Origin: an uncultured Bacteroidales bacterium
Lineage (GTDB): Bacteria; Bacteroidota; Bacteroidia; Bacteroidales; WCHB1-69
DNA: 64,000 bases
Assembly (NCBI GenBank): GCA_900315705.1
Contig: ONAB01000002.1
Location: 207,083 to 271,082, forward strand
Reading direction: 5' to 3'
The first letter of the stretch is position 1. The number at the start of each line of letters is the position of its first letter. Below the pieces are notes generated by a model, which saw nothing but the letters and a program-made list of their open reading frames with translations, had not been told where the DNA came from and ran no database searches. Shown in pieces: positions 8,248-16,764 of this stretch. Position numbers and translations under genes: made by a program.

Positions 8248-9168
8248 TTAGCTTTGCAGTGATTGTTTCATCATTTTCACTTTGTAATTCAAATAGTCTT
8301 TGAATTCTTTGCTCTCAACCACTTCTATTTCATCATAAAGGCCGAGAACGAAACGGGAGACACCTTCAAAGCCACACACATCAGCATCCAATATATATCG
8401 GTTATCTTGTATTTTGGCGAGATAATTTTTGGAAAGAGGATATTCCTCCTGCAAAAGGTTCGCTGCTCTTTGCGACAATCGTAAACATATGTGGAAAGAT
8501 TCTGTACTGTGCATCCGAAACATATCCACACGCCCTACAAGGTGCGCGTTTTCGTGTTTCCATTTGGTTTCCAAAACATCAACCTTGTCTATTCTGGATA
8601 TTTTGAACAGTTTCACCGACTTGCTTGCTATTTCGTAACACCATACTTGATCTTTGGCATCGGTAAAAGCGTATGGTTCCACCTGTCTATCTTTAATTGT
8701 GCCACTATTAGATGACTTATATTTCTTGAGAACAACTTGTTTTTTGCCATCGATTGCAAGTTTTAAATCATACATCGTTTTTTGGTCTTTACGTGAGAAT
8801 GCAGCATCTGTTATCACTTGATAGTCATATACAGCATACAATTTTTTTTTCAGATTCTCACGGGCTGCTGTTGTTGTCCCAATAGAATCGATAGCCTCAT
8901 ACAAGACGGTCTCCTCCTCCTTTGTGAAAAAGAGCAGATCTTTCAGTGTATTGGACAGTTTGCAGTTGGAAGTTTCCAAATACAACACTCGATGGTCATT
9001 TTTTTTCACAACAAGCCCGGCATTCCTGAACGTAGTGATATAGCGGTAGAAGGTTCTCAAAGAAAATCCGAATCGTTTACAAAACTCTGCGTTTGTGGTG
9101 AAATGGTTGTGAGCAAGCTGAACAAGCAGTTGCAAAGCACGTTCAATTCCTGGTTGGTCCATCTTCAT
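8248..9168 (-). CDS. WYL-domain transcriptional regulator of the cas operon
   Basis: About 306 residues. The first 80 form a helix-turn-helix (F-C-K-R-F-G-F-S-L-R-T-F-Y-R-Y-I as the recognition part). The middle holds a WYL-type ligand domain: V-W-C-Y-E-I in place of the W-Y-L core, then K-L-F-K-I-S-R-I-D-K. A C-terminal extension follows. Such regulators commonly sit next to cas operons and often act as repressors or activators that respond to nucleic acids or nucleotides. I use the ATG at 9168 because the minus-strand -7 box at 9187-9195 would start transcription near 9180, which rules out the upstream in-frame ATGs; the ATG at 9162 is also possible. The gene diverges from cas6, with operator-like repeats between them. 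Confidence 0.85.
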   Translation of the reverse strand: MKMDQPGIERALQLLVQLAHNHFTTNAEFCKRFGFSLRTFYRYITTFRNAGLVVKKNDHRVLYLETSNCKLSNTLKDLLFFTKEEETVLYEAIDSIGTTTAARENLKKKLYAVYDYQVITDAAFSRKDQKTMYDLKLAIDGKKQVVLKKYKSSNSGTIKDRQVEPYAFTDAKDQVWCYEIASKSVKLFKISRIDKVDVLETKWKHENAHLVGRVDMFRMHSTESFHICLRLSQRAANLLQEEYPLSKNYLAKIQDNRYILDADVCGFEGVSRFVLGLYDEIEVVESKEFKDYLNYKVKMMKQSLQS

Positions 9169-9186
9169 TAGGGTTATTATGACTTT

Positions 9187-9195
9187 GCAAAAGTA
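9187..9195 (-). promoter_or_regulatory. -7 box of the WYL regulator gene
   Basis: Read on the minus strand the sequence is TACTTTTGC, matching TAnnTTTG. Transcription would begin just before the ATG at 9168. Confidence 0.6.
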
Positions 9196-9204
9196 CATTT
9201 TTTT

Positions 9205-9253
9205 GTCATATAGCGTCATATAATTTTTTTTTTAATAGTGACACTATATGTCA
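9205..9253. promoter_or_regulatory. Candidate operator for the WYL regulator
   Basis: Two direct copies of GTCATATA (9205-9212 and 9215-9222) are one helical turn apart. They are followed by a perfect odd palindrome ATAGTG-A-CACTAT (9235-9247), and CTATATGTCA (9244-9253) reads as the inverted form of the same TGACATATAG-like half site. The cluster lies between the WYL promoter and the first cas6 promoter, and the palindrome overlaps where that promoter's -33 region should be. Confidence 0.6.
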
Positions 9254-9264
9254 ATTAATATGTG

Positions 9265-9338
9265 TATTTTTGCAAAATTAAAAACGACACACAAACTTAT
9301 AGCACTTTAATGACCAATCCAAAAATATTGTATTTTTG
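9265..9338 (+). promoter_or_regulatory. Two tandem -7 boxes for the cas interference operon
   Basis: TATTTTTG occurs twice, at 9265-9272 and at 9331-9338, both upstream of the cas6 ATG at 9354. The first is adjacent to the operator-like palindrome and so is the more likely regulated promoter. Neither has a clear -33 TTTG. Confidence 0.55.
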
Positions 9339-9353
9339 CTGAAAAATTAAACT

Positions 9354-10016
9354 ATGAGATTACACTTACATACTAGCAACAACGATTTAACAATCCCTTT
9401 TAACTACCAACAGAAACTCACAGGTGTTTTACATAAATGGCTTGGGGAAAACAATATCGAACACGGAGAAACATCGCTCTATTCATTTTCTTGGTTGAGA
9501 AATACACAAAGAAGAGGAAATGGATTAATTTGCGCCAAAGGTGCTTCTCTTTTCCTAAGTTTCTATGACTCTACTAGGTTAAAAGATGTTTTGTCTTCAA
9601 TCAGGGCAGAACCAGATATGTTTTGCGGATTGATTGTAGAAGATGTTACAATAGAAGAAGACCCCGACTTGACTTTTCAAGAACGCTTTAACATTGCAAG
9701 TCCAATTCTCATTAAAAGGCCAAATGACAGAGGAACAACAGAGTATTTATACGACAATCCCAACTGCGGGAGACTGTTAGAAGAGACTCTGCGAACAAAA
9801 ATGAAAATTGCAGGATTGCTGGAAGACGACACCTTGCATATAGAATTCGACTTGTCATACGCAAAGAAAAAGGAAAAATTAGTATGGTACGGCGATATTA
9901 GCAACAAAGCAAATATGTGTCCAGTAATAATCCGGGGAAGCAACCTCACTAAACAATTCGCCTGGAATGTTGGATTGGGGAATTGCACTGGAATTGGTTT
10001 TGGTTCAATTTATTAG
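9354..10016 (+). CDS. cas6: Cas6 CRISPR repeat endoribonuclease
   Basis: A 220-residue RAMP-fold protein ending with the Cas6 glycine-rich loop G-L-G-N-C-T-G-I-G-F-G-S-I-Y. An N-terminal histidine-containing stretch (L-H-T-S-N) and several later tyrosines are candidate catalytic residues. Cas6 cuts the precursor CRISPR transcript within each repeat and usually remains on the 3' handle as part of Cascade. It is the first gene of the interference operon, and it is notably AT-rich compared with the flanking core genes. Confidence 0.9.
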   Translation: MRLHLHTSNNDLTIPFNYQQKLTGVLHKWLGENNIEHGETSLYSFSWLRNTQRRGNGLICAKGASLFLSFYDSTRLKDVLSSIRAEPDMFCGLIVEDVTIEEDPDLTFQERFNIASPILIKRPNDRGTTEYLYDNPNCGRLLEETLRTKMKIAGLLEDDTLHIEFDLSYAKKKEKLVWYGDISNKANMCPVIIRGSNLTKQFAWNVGLGNCTGIGFGSIY

Positions 10017-10027
10017 AATTATGCAAT

Positions 10028-10588
10028 ATGTATTACGTTGTAAAATACTCAGGAAAATTCGGCTTCATCAAGCCTTGGACAGCTGTCAGAGATGGAGAGA
10101 CCTTCAGCCAACAGTTTTTGACACCCTCGATAATTGAGGGAATGGAAAAAAAACTGTTTCCTGAATTGTTAGAAAACAATGGTGAAATTAAAAAGATTCA
10201 ACGACATAAACTAAGCTATGATGCAATAGATTCTCAGCAAGAAGTCACCCAAACAAGAGGCTGGAAAGTCTCAAAAAAAGAGATGACAAGAGAACGCTCA
10301 ATCCTTAAACGTGGTGTGATGCTCAATCCAGTTCTTTATTTGGCTTTTGCCGAAAAGTCGGATGCTGAAACTGCTATGAAACAACATATTTGCTTATGTA
10401 GAAATGAAGACATCTTGTTACCAAATGCTGAAATAATAGAATTGACCGAAGAACAATTTGTAGAACTTGATGGATTTGAACTGCGTTTTGGCAAATCTGA
10501 ACAATCCTTTTTGGTTGGTTACAACCGTTTTGACGAAGGAAAACCAATGTACGGCTGGATAGAATATAACGGCAACAAAATCTTGTAA
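10028..10588 (+). CDS. cas5: Cas5 Cascade subunit, type I-B
   Basis: A 186-residue RAMP protein. The N-terminal segment K-Y-S-G-K-F-G-F-I-K-P-W-T-A-V-R-D followed by Q-Q-F-L-T-P-S-I-I-E-G is typical of Cas5 in Bacteroidota I-B systems. Cas5 holds the 5' handle of the crRNA and contacts Cas8 and the first Cas7. I start at the ATG at 10028, directly before the conserved domain; a longer frame from 9983 would overlap the conserved C-terminus of cas6. cas3 follows one base after the stop, so the genes are co-transcribed. Confidence 0.85.
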   Translation: MYYVVKYSGKFGFIKPWTAVRDGETFSQQFLTPSIIEGMEKKLFPELLENNGEIKKIQRHKLSYDAIDSQQEVTQTRGWKVSKKEMTRERSILKRGVMLNPVLYLAFAEKSDAETAMKQHICLCRNEDILLPNAEIIELTEEQFVELDGFELRFGKSEQSFLVGYNRFDEGKPMYGWIEYNGNKIL

Positions 10589-10589
10589 A

Positions 10590-12725
10590 ATGACAGGCAA
10601 TTACGATTACATATTAGCAAAGCACGAAGACAATGGCGGTATGCCATTGTCTATACACTTAAAAAGTGTAGCTGACGCTGCCGTAATCATTGCCCGACAC
10701 ACAGGGCTGGATGAAGGAATTTCTCGAAACGGAGCTATTTTGCACGACATAGGTAAAGCAAGTCCGTTATTCCAGCGAACCTTGAAACATGGTTATGTTC
10801 ATCAGCCCGGATTTGTATTCCGCCACGAGATAGCTTCCATTCTTTTCATTTCTGTATTTCCAGAAAATGAAAGGGATGTAATTCTTGATATGATTATTGC
10901 CCACCACAAGTCGCTTAAAAATGATGTGGCTGAAAAAGGATTTTTGGATTTGGACGACAATATGGATAGTTTCGCCCGTCATTCTGAGAAATTTGCAGAA
11001 TGGAGTACGATTGCCTTGGCAATTTTGAATGAATTTGGCATTGAAACTCATCCCATTGACATTGACGAAGCCCAAGAAAACTATGAATATGCAATTGACT
11101 ATTGCTCACGGAAACCGCTGAATTATTCACGATGGAAAGGACTTTTGATGGCAGCTGACCATTATGCCTCTGCATTGGAGGAAAAAGCAGAAAACTCACT
11201 TGACAAACTATTCATCAAGCCTGATTTAGGTTTCTATGAGCGAACACACCATTTATATCCCTTATCATTCGTTGACGCCAATGATGATAGAAAGCACACT
11301 TTGGTAACAGCTCCAACGGGGGCCGGAAAGACTGATTTTCTTTTACGCAGATGCAAAGGACGGGTGTTTTACACACTCCCATTTCAGGCTTCCATCAACG
11401 CAATGTATGACAGAATCAAAAGCGACTTGAAAAACACCAATGCCCAAATCCATCTGCTTCACGCGGCTTCGAGTCTGAAAGTTAGGGGCAAAGATGTTGA
11501 AGAAAGAATCTTGCAACATCATTTGGGGGCTTCGGTAAAAGTGCTCACTCCACACCAAATGGCATCCATCGTGTTTGGCATAAAAGGCTATGAGACAATG
11601 TTGCTCGATTTGGAAGGCTGCGATGTGATTTTGGATGAAATACATACTTATTCGAGCGAAATTCAAGCAATTGTTTTAAAGATAATTGAAATACTCAAAG
11701 CTGTTGGTTGCAGAATACACGTTGGAACAGCAACTATGCCAACTGTGCTTTACAACAAGATTCTTGAACTATTGGGGGGCAAAGACAAAGTTTATGAAGT
11801 TTCACTGCCAAACAACATTTTGACTACATTTAATCGGCACATTATTCATAAAAGGGCTGATTTCGAAAGTTGTGGCGACATTTTAAAACAAGCGGTTGCC
11901 GAAAACAAGAAAATACTTATTGTCTGCAATCAAGTGAAACGCTCTCAAATGCTTTACAATGAAATTGGCGAGGAATATCCCAATGTTGACAGAATGTTGA
12001 TTCACAGCCGTTTCAAGCGTTGCGACCGTGCACGGCTTGAAACATCGCTGAAAGCCGATTTCAACACATCGGAAAATGCTTGCATTGTTGTTTCAACGCA
12101 AGTTGTGGAGGTCAGTCTCGACATCAGTTTTGATGTGATGATTACCGAATGTGCGCCGATTGACGCAATGATTCAGCGTTTCGGGCGCATCAACCGCAAG
12201 CGCACTGACGAAACCATTGGCAAATACAAGGACATTTATGTGATTCAACCACCGGAAGACAAAAATGAAGCCTTGCCTTACGACATCGACATATTAAAGA
12301 ACAGTTTTGATGTTTTGCCTAATAATAGTCTGATGGAGGAAGCATCGTTGCAAAAGTTGATCGACAAGGTTTATCCTGACACAAAGTTTATGAACCTTGA
12401 CTATTCAGGAGTTGTCTTTGTTGATGGCAAATGGATGATTAAAGAGTTATGCCACAACGCAAAATCGGCCTTGCTCGATGTGCTCGACATCAACTCAGCG
12501 GCTTGTATTGCGGAAAGCGACAAAGAGGAATACTTGAACAATCCTCTCAACCGAATGATGCTTGAGATACCTGTAAGTTACAAAAGCGTTGCGTATAAGA
12601 AATTGGAACAACTTGACTCAGGCTCGCGCCCGTTTGTCATTCCCGACAAAGCCTATAATAATGCTGTCGGTCTATTGATTGAATATGCTTCACCTGATTT
12701 TTTTACAAAATACGAATTTATATAA
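10590..12725 (+). CDS. cas3: Cas3 nuclease-helicase
   Basis: A 711-residue fusion of an N-terminal HD nuclease and an SF2 helicase. The HD motif is I-L-H-D-I-G-K-A-S around residues 50-58, with a further H-H around 105. The Walker A is A-P-T-G-A-G-K-T (241-248), the box II is D-E-I-H (349-352), and the late helicase motif is Q-R-F-G-R-I-N-R-K-R. Recruited by Cascade, Cas3 unwinds and degrades target DNA. All key motifs are intact, so the enzyme should be active. Here cas3 lies between cas5 and cas8, not after the Cascade genes as in the usual I-B order. Confidence 0.95.
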   Translation: MTGNYDYILAKHEDNGGMPLSIHLKSVADAAVIIARHTGLDEGISRNGAILHDIGKASPLFQRTLKHGYVHQPGFVFRHEIASILFISVFPENERDVILDMIIAHHKSLKNDVAEKGFLDLDDNMDSFARHSEKFAEWSTIALAILNEFGIETHPIDIDEAQENYEYAIDYCSRKPLNYSRWKGLLMAADHYASALEEKAENSLDKLFIKPDLGFYERTHHLYPLSFVDANDDRKHTLVTAPTGAGKTDFLLRRCKGRVFYTLPFQASINAMYDRIKSDLKNTNAQIHLLHAASSLKVRGKDVEERILQHHLGASVKVLTPHQMASIVFGIKGYETMLLDLEGCDVILDEIHTYSSEIQAIVLKIIEILKAVGCRIHVGTATMPTVLYNKILELLGGKDKVYEVSLPNNILTTFNRHIIHKRADFESCGDILKQAVAENKKILIVCNQVKRSQMLYNEIGEEYPNVDRMLIHSRFKRCDRARLETSLKADFNTSENACIVVSTQVVEVSLDISFDVMITECAPIDAMIQRFGRINRKRTDETIGKYKDIYVIQPPEDKNEALPYDIDILKNSFDVLPNNSLMEEASLQKLIDKVYPDTKFMNLDYSGVVFVDGKWMIKELCHNAKSALLDVLDINSAACIAESDKEEYLNNPLNRMMLEIPVSYKSVAYKKLEQLDSGSRPFVIPDKAYNNAVGLLIEYASPDFFTKYEFI

Positions 12726-12737
12726 AGCACTAATATA

Positions 12738-14075
12738 ATGATTACAGCAACGATAGGAAAGATATTTTTGGAAGCTTACAACAAGAAATTTGGTTCAAGC
12801 TACGATGCCAAAAGTTTCTTTGTTGATGTTTACTATCCATTGTTTTTTGACAGCAACAAATATCTGCAATGGATTCAGAATTCGCCTTTTGTTCAAATGG
12901 AAAAGGGACAGAAGGTTGAAACTCTGACACAAGCTGAAAGAAAAGAGAAATTGCAGAAATTTATCCAAAAAGTGGAGGATTGCAACAAACCAGACGCCAG
13001 CATCGCACCTGGTTTCCCTGCTTCAGAAGAAAAAGAATTTGCAACCACATCCGGTCAAGTCACGAATTTAAATTTCTCAACCTCAAAAGACGACATATAT
13101 CTTTCTTGGTTGGGTTCAAGTTTGGGTGTTGGACTACAAGGCGGACTTTCAATCCTATTTTCAGACAAGCAAATCCTTTTGGATTTGTTTGACGGTTGGC
13201 AATTATATCGTAAAGTCATCAATGAAAACGATAAAATGAAAGGCAACCAAGTAAACACTTGGAACGGGCAATGGCTTGCTCATTGTTATGACCAAGGGAA
13301 CTTTTTCATCGAACAACCAATGGCTGGGTTCTATCCTCTTGAAAGCACAAAAGACGGGATGAGTGTGGCAACCCAATCTTGGATAAAAGTCATAATTGGC
13401 ATTTCAAAGCAGTTTAAAAACCCTAAAATGACAGGTTTCGTCTATAATTTAGGACAAACCAATACCTCTGTCGGTTTTATTCCGTTCAGTCTTGACCATA
13501 TTCGGAGACCCATCCAACTATATGCAAAGCTGTTTGGCGTTGACGAAGGCAAAAAAGCTGAAGATCTGTGGGGGACAGAAAAAGGATTTAGGACCTGCTG
13601 TCAGAAAGGAGCCATAGGTATTGAAGCTATGCAACCCAAAGGCTTACGGCAATATATGACGACCGACAAAGACAAAACTGTAAAACTGCCCAAAAATGAC
13701 GAAAAACAAATCATTAATTTTCACACATATCAAATCTGGTTATTAGCTATGTTAAACAACGAAGAATTATGGACAAAGTCCAAAGAATTTGCACAAGCAT
13801 TGCAAGATTATGTCAATAAAGACAAAAAACTGAGCACAAAGCGCGGCAATTTTGTCAAAAACATCCTGACAGTCACATCGAAAAAGACTTTTCTTTCTGC
13901 CTTGAGTGAAATTGCACCAGACATTGAATCTTTCAATATGATTGAAGAAAATGCAAAAATCATTCATATGATGCCATCAGACAATGTACCTTATTATCTT
14001 ACGTTAATTAGGTTCCATTATGCTGGTTTGAGTAACAGAAACAACAAACAAGCACTGCAATTAGAGTTAAATTAA
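12738..14075 (+). CDS. cas8b: Cas8-type large subunit of Cascade (type I-B)
   Basis: A 445-residue protein between cas3 and cas7. No catalytic motif is visible. The fold cannot be assigned from sequence by eye, but size and position fit the Cas8 large subunit, which recognises the PAM and recruits Cas3. A long helical C-terminal half (residues about 330-445), rich in K and E, could be the small-subunit-like domain that is often fused to or translated from Cas8. Cas8 is the fastest-evolving Cas protein, so weak recognition is expected. AT-rich like the rest of the block. Confidence 0.75.
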   Translation: MITATIGKIFLEAYNKKFGSSYDAKSFFVDVYYPLFFDSNKYLQWIQNSPFVQMEKGQKVETLTQAERKEKLQKFIQKVEDCNKPDASIAPGFPASEEKEFATTSGQVTNLNFSTSKDDIYLSWLGSSLGVGLQGGLSILFSDKQILLDLFDGWQLYRKVINENDKMKGNQVNTWNGQWLAHCYDQGNFFIEQPMAGFYPLESTKDGMSVATQSWIKVIIGISKQFKNPKMTGFVYNLGQTNTSVGFIPFSLDHIRRPIQLYAKLFGVDEGKKAEDLWGTEKGFRTCCQKGAIGIEAMQPKGLRQYMTTDKDKTVKLPKNDEKQIINFHTYQIWLLAMLNNEELWTKSKEFAQALQDYVNKDKKLSTKRGNFVKNILTVTSKKTFLSALSEIAPDIESFNMIEENAKIIHMMPSDNVPYYLTLIRFHYAGLSNRNNKQALQLELN

Positions 14076-14087
14076 TAATAAATCAAA

Positions 14088-15149
14088 ATGAATACAAGCA
14101 ATTTTATCTATCTGCGTGGATTAAAACACGCTGAAAACGCAGTATTCTGCGTTGAAAACGGTCAAAAAAGTTATTACGACCCTCAATTTGGCTTCCAAGT
14201 TCCCTATTCGAGCGGGCAACAAGTAAAGCGTTCAATTCTATCGACTCTTACGGATTTATTAGGTGTAGAACCCGCACCGACCACTTTCGTGTTTGATGTG
14301 AAAGAAAAGTCGTTAGGAGAAGGCGAGGTACTGTCAATCTGCGACCCGACTTATCCCGACCAACTGTTAGGCGGTTGGATGCGAGCGGTTAAAGAAGGCA
14401 AAGAAAGAACCGTTAAGCGTAGAAGTCCTTTGTCCATTTCTGCGATGCATCCACTGCACCCCTTGTTGGTTTCCAAATCGAAAGAAAACATTACTTTCGA
14501 CCGTTCTGATAGACCAGAAGTTCATAAAGTAAAAGTCAGGGACTCACAAGGTAATGAACTTTCAGAAGAACAAATTGAGGCTATGCTTTCGGGAACAGAC
14601 AGAAGCTTGTTGAGGAAGTGGATTCCTGACAATTACAGAGCAACAGGTTTGTTTGTCTATGACATCGCCATCGACCTGCGCACTTTGTTCTGTGTGTCCA
14701 CAAATCAGTTCGAACCTGAAATCTCAAAGGAGATGATTGCTCAGTTAGTGGAAAAAGGCTGGGTAAAAAGCAAAAATGTCTTTGGCGAGTGTTTGATTTT
14801 GCCTAAAACAGAACGAGAAAAGATAATTCCGGCATTGGCTAAAGCGCTTATTAACTGGAGAATCACATCCAACCAAGCACGCACTTTCAGCCTGATGGAA
14901 ACATTGGCTGTAGCTATCAGCGACAACGCCAATACACTTGCTGCTGCTATCCGAGCCAAACTAATTGACGATGGCGAGAAACCAAAAGCAAAACCTATTG
15001 TTGACGAAAATGCTGGAGCTAATTTGTTTGTCACATTACCTTGTTCAAATTACATAGTAACCGAAACAGAATCTGCGGATGCATTGCAGCAAGCCGAATC
15101 CAAACTGATCGAAATGATGACGGCCTTCGATTACGAGAATCAACTATAG
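14088..15149 (+). CDS. cas7: Cas7 Cascade backbone subunit (type I-B, Cst2/DevR group)
   Basis: A 353-residue protein starting N-F-I-Y-L-R-G-L-K-H-A, a typical Cas7 RRM strand, followed by V-P-Y-S-S-G-Q-Q-V-K-R-S, the conserved helix seen in the DevR/Cst2 family. Several copies coat the crRNA spacer. It is the last gene of the interference block; a strong terminator follows within a few bases. Confidence 0.88.
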   Translation: MNTSNFIYLRGLKHAENAVFCVENGQKSYYDPQFGFQVPYSSGQQVKRSILSTLTDLLGVEPAPTTFVFDVKEKSLGEGEVLSICDPTYPDQLLGGWMRAVKEGKERTVKRRSPLSISAMHPLHPLLVSKSKENITFDRSDRPEVHKVKVRDSQGNELSEEQIEAMLSGTDRSLLRKWIPDNYRATGLFVYDIAIDLRTLFCVSTNQFEPEISKEMIAQLVEKGWVKSKNVFGECLILPKTEREKIIPALAKALINWRITSNQARTFSLMETLAVAISDNANTLAAAIRAKLIDDGEKPKAKPIVDENAGANLFVTLPCSNYIVTETESADALQQAESKLIEMMTAFDYENQL

Positions 15150-15154
15150 TATTT

Positions 15155-15192
15155 AAAAGTGATTGTTGCTAGTCTGCAACGATCACTTTTTT
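15155..15192 (+). terminator. Terminator between cas7 and rhuM
   Basis: Fifteen-base arms AAAAGTGATTGTTGC and GCAACGATCACTTTT (one T:G wobble) with a six-base loop, followed by TT. It splits the locus into an interference transcript and a separate rhuM-cas4-cas1-cas2 transcript. Confidence 0.85.
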
Positions 15193-15236
15193 GCATTATA
15201 AAACAGACTGTATGCTATTACAAATAAATCCCCATT

Positions 15237-16244
15237 ATGCCCGACACCCAAGAAACCAATATCATCATCTACAACACCCTTGACGGCAAGGCCGCCGTGG
15301 CCCTATATGCCAAAGACGGGAAAATCTGGCTCAACCAAAAACAGCTGGCGGAACTTTTTGCCACCTCTGTCCCCAATATCAACATCCACATATCCAACAT
15401 ATTGAAAGAAGGTGAGTTAGATAAAAATTCAGTTATTAAGGATTATTTAATAACTGCTTCCGATGGCAAGAACTACAATGTCACTTTCTACTCGCTTGAA
15501 ATGATATTGGCTGTTGGCTACCGCGTGAAAGGCAAGCGCGGCACCCAGTTCCGCCAATGGGCCACCAGACACCTTTCAGAATATCTAGTCAAAGGCTTCA
15601 CTATGGATGACGAACGCCTGAAGAATCCGAACGGACAGCCGGATTATTTCGACGAACTGCTGGAACGCATTCGCGATATACGGGCTTCCGAGAAACGTTT
15701 TTACCAGAAACTCAGAGATCTGTTCACTCTGAGCAGCGATTATGAAGCACGGGAGAAGGCCACCCAAATGTTCTTCGCCGAGACCCAAAACAAACTGCTA
15801 TATGCCGTCACCCATCAAACCGCTGCCGAAATCATCACCTCCCGCGCAGATGCAGACAAACCCAATATGGGACTCACTTCCTGGAAAGGTTCCATCGTGA
15901 GGAAACAAGATATCCTTATTGCGAAGAACTATCTGAATAAAAACGAGATAGACACACTAAACCGCTTAACAACCCTTTTTCTTGAATCAGCAGAATTGAG
16001 AGTGATGGAACGAAAAGATTTGACTCTGGACTATTGGCGAAATAATGTCAATGGACTGCTCACCTATCACGGGAAAGACGTACTGCAAGGAAAAGGCAGC
16101 ATCTCTAACGCGGAAATGGAACAAATTGTGTATGAAACTTATGAAATATTCAATGCCAAAAGAAAACAACTCGAAGCTGTTCAAGCCGACCAAGAAGACA
16201 TAAAGATGCTGGAAGAGATGGTTCAAAAGGCAAAAAAGAATTAA
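15237..16244 (+). CDS. rhuM: RhuM-family protein inside the CRISPR-cas locus
   Basis: A 335-residue protein of the RhuM family (named from a Salmonella pathogenicity-island gene; often found in islands and near restriction or defence genes). The conserved N-terminal half is visible: I-W-L-N-Q-K-Q-L-A-E-L-F, then N-I-N-I-H-I-S-N-I-L-K-E-G-E-L and Y-S-L-E-M-I-L-A-V-G-Y-R-V. It looks like a winged-helix or KilA-N-like DNA-contacting module, with a charged helical C-terminus. The molecular role is unknown. Four bases separate its stop from the cas4 ATG, so rhuM and cas4-cas1-cas2 are almost certainly co-transcribed and possibly translationally coupled. Codon use is less AT-rich than the upstream cas genes, which suggests a separate origin. 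Confidence 0.85.
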   Translation: MPDTQETNIIIYNTLDGKAAVALYAKDGKIWLNQKQLAELFATSVPNINIHISNILKEGELDKNSVIKDYLITASDGKNYNVTFYSLEMILAVGYRVKGKRGTQFRQWATRHLSEYLVKGFTMDDERLKNPNGQPDYFDELLERIRDIRASEKRFYQKLRDLFTLSSDYEAREKATQMFFAETQNKLLYAVTHQTAAEIITSRADADKPNMGLTSWKGSIVRKQDILIAKNYLNKNEIDTLNRLTTLFLESAELRVMERKDLTLDYWRNNVNGLLTYHGKDVLQGKGSISNAEMEQIVYETYEIFNAKRKQLEAVQADQEDIKMLEEMVQKAKKN

Positions 16245-16248
16245 TTGT

Positions 16249-16764
16249 ATGCAAATCACCGGCACCCATTTCAACTATTTTCAGGTTTGCCATCGCAAGC
16301 TTTGGCTCTTCGCCAACGGCATCAATATGGAACAGAACTCCGATTTGGTGTATGCCGGAAAACTCATTCATAAAGAGAGCTACCCACAACGGTCGGAACG
16401 ATACGAGGAGATAGAAATCGACGGGGTGAAAGTGGATTTCTACGACACAAAAAACAAGGTAATTCACGAGATCAAGAAATCGGACAAGGTGGAGCAGGCG
16501 CACGAATGGCAGTTGAAATACTACCTTTATGTATTTGAACGCAACGGCATTGATGGAGTGAGCGGTATACTGGAATACCCTAAGCTGCGAAAAACGACAG
16601 AGGTGTTCCTGAGCGATGTGGACCGGGCAACCATTCGTGACATTGAACTGAAAATCTGTGAAATAATCAGCAATGAGTCTTGTCCGCCATTGGAGAAAAA
16701 GGGCATTTGCCGGAATTGCAGCTATTTTGATTTCTGCTACGCAGGAGAGGAGGAAAACGTATGA
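16249..16764 (+). CDS. cas4: Cas4 exonuclease
   Basis: A 171-residue PD-(D/E)xK exonuclease with an Fe-S cluster. One cysteine is in Q-V-C-H-R-K-L-W near the N-terminus, and three more are in the C-terminal run C-R-N-C-S-Y-F-D-F-C. The catalytic core shows V-D-F-Y (acidic) followed by H-E-I-K-K (E-x-K). Cas4 trims prespacers and selects those with a correct PAM before Cas1-Cas2 integrates them. The stop codon overlaps the cas1 start (ATGA). Confidence 0.92.
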   Translation: MQITGTHFNYFQVCHRKLWLFANGINMEQNSDLVYAGKLIHKESYPQRSERYEEIEIDGVKVDFYDTKNKVIHEIKKSDKVEQAHEWQLKYYLYVFERNGIDGVSGILEYPKLRKTTEVFLSDVDRATIRDIELKICEIISNESCPPLEKKGICRNCSYFDFCYAGEEENV

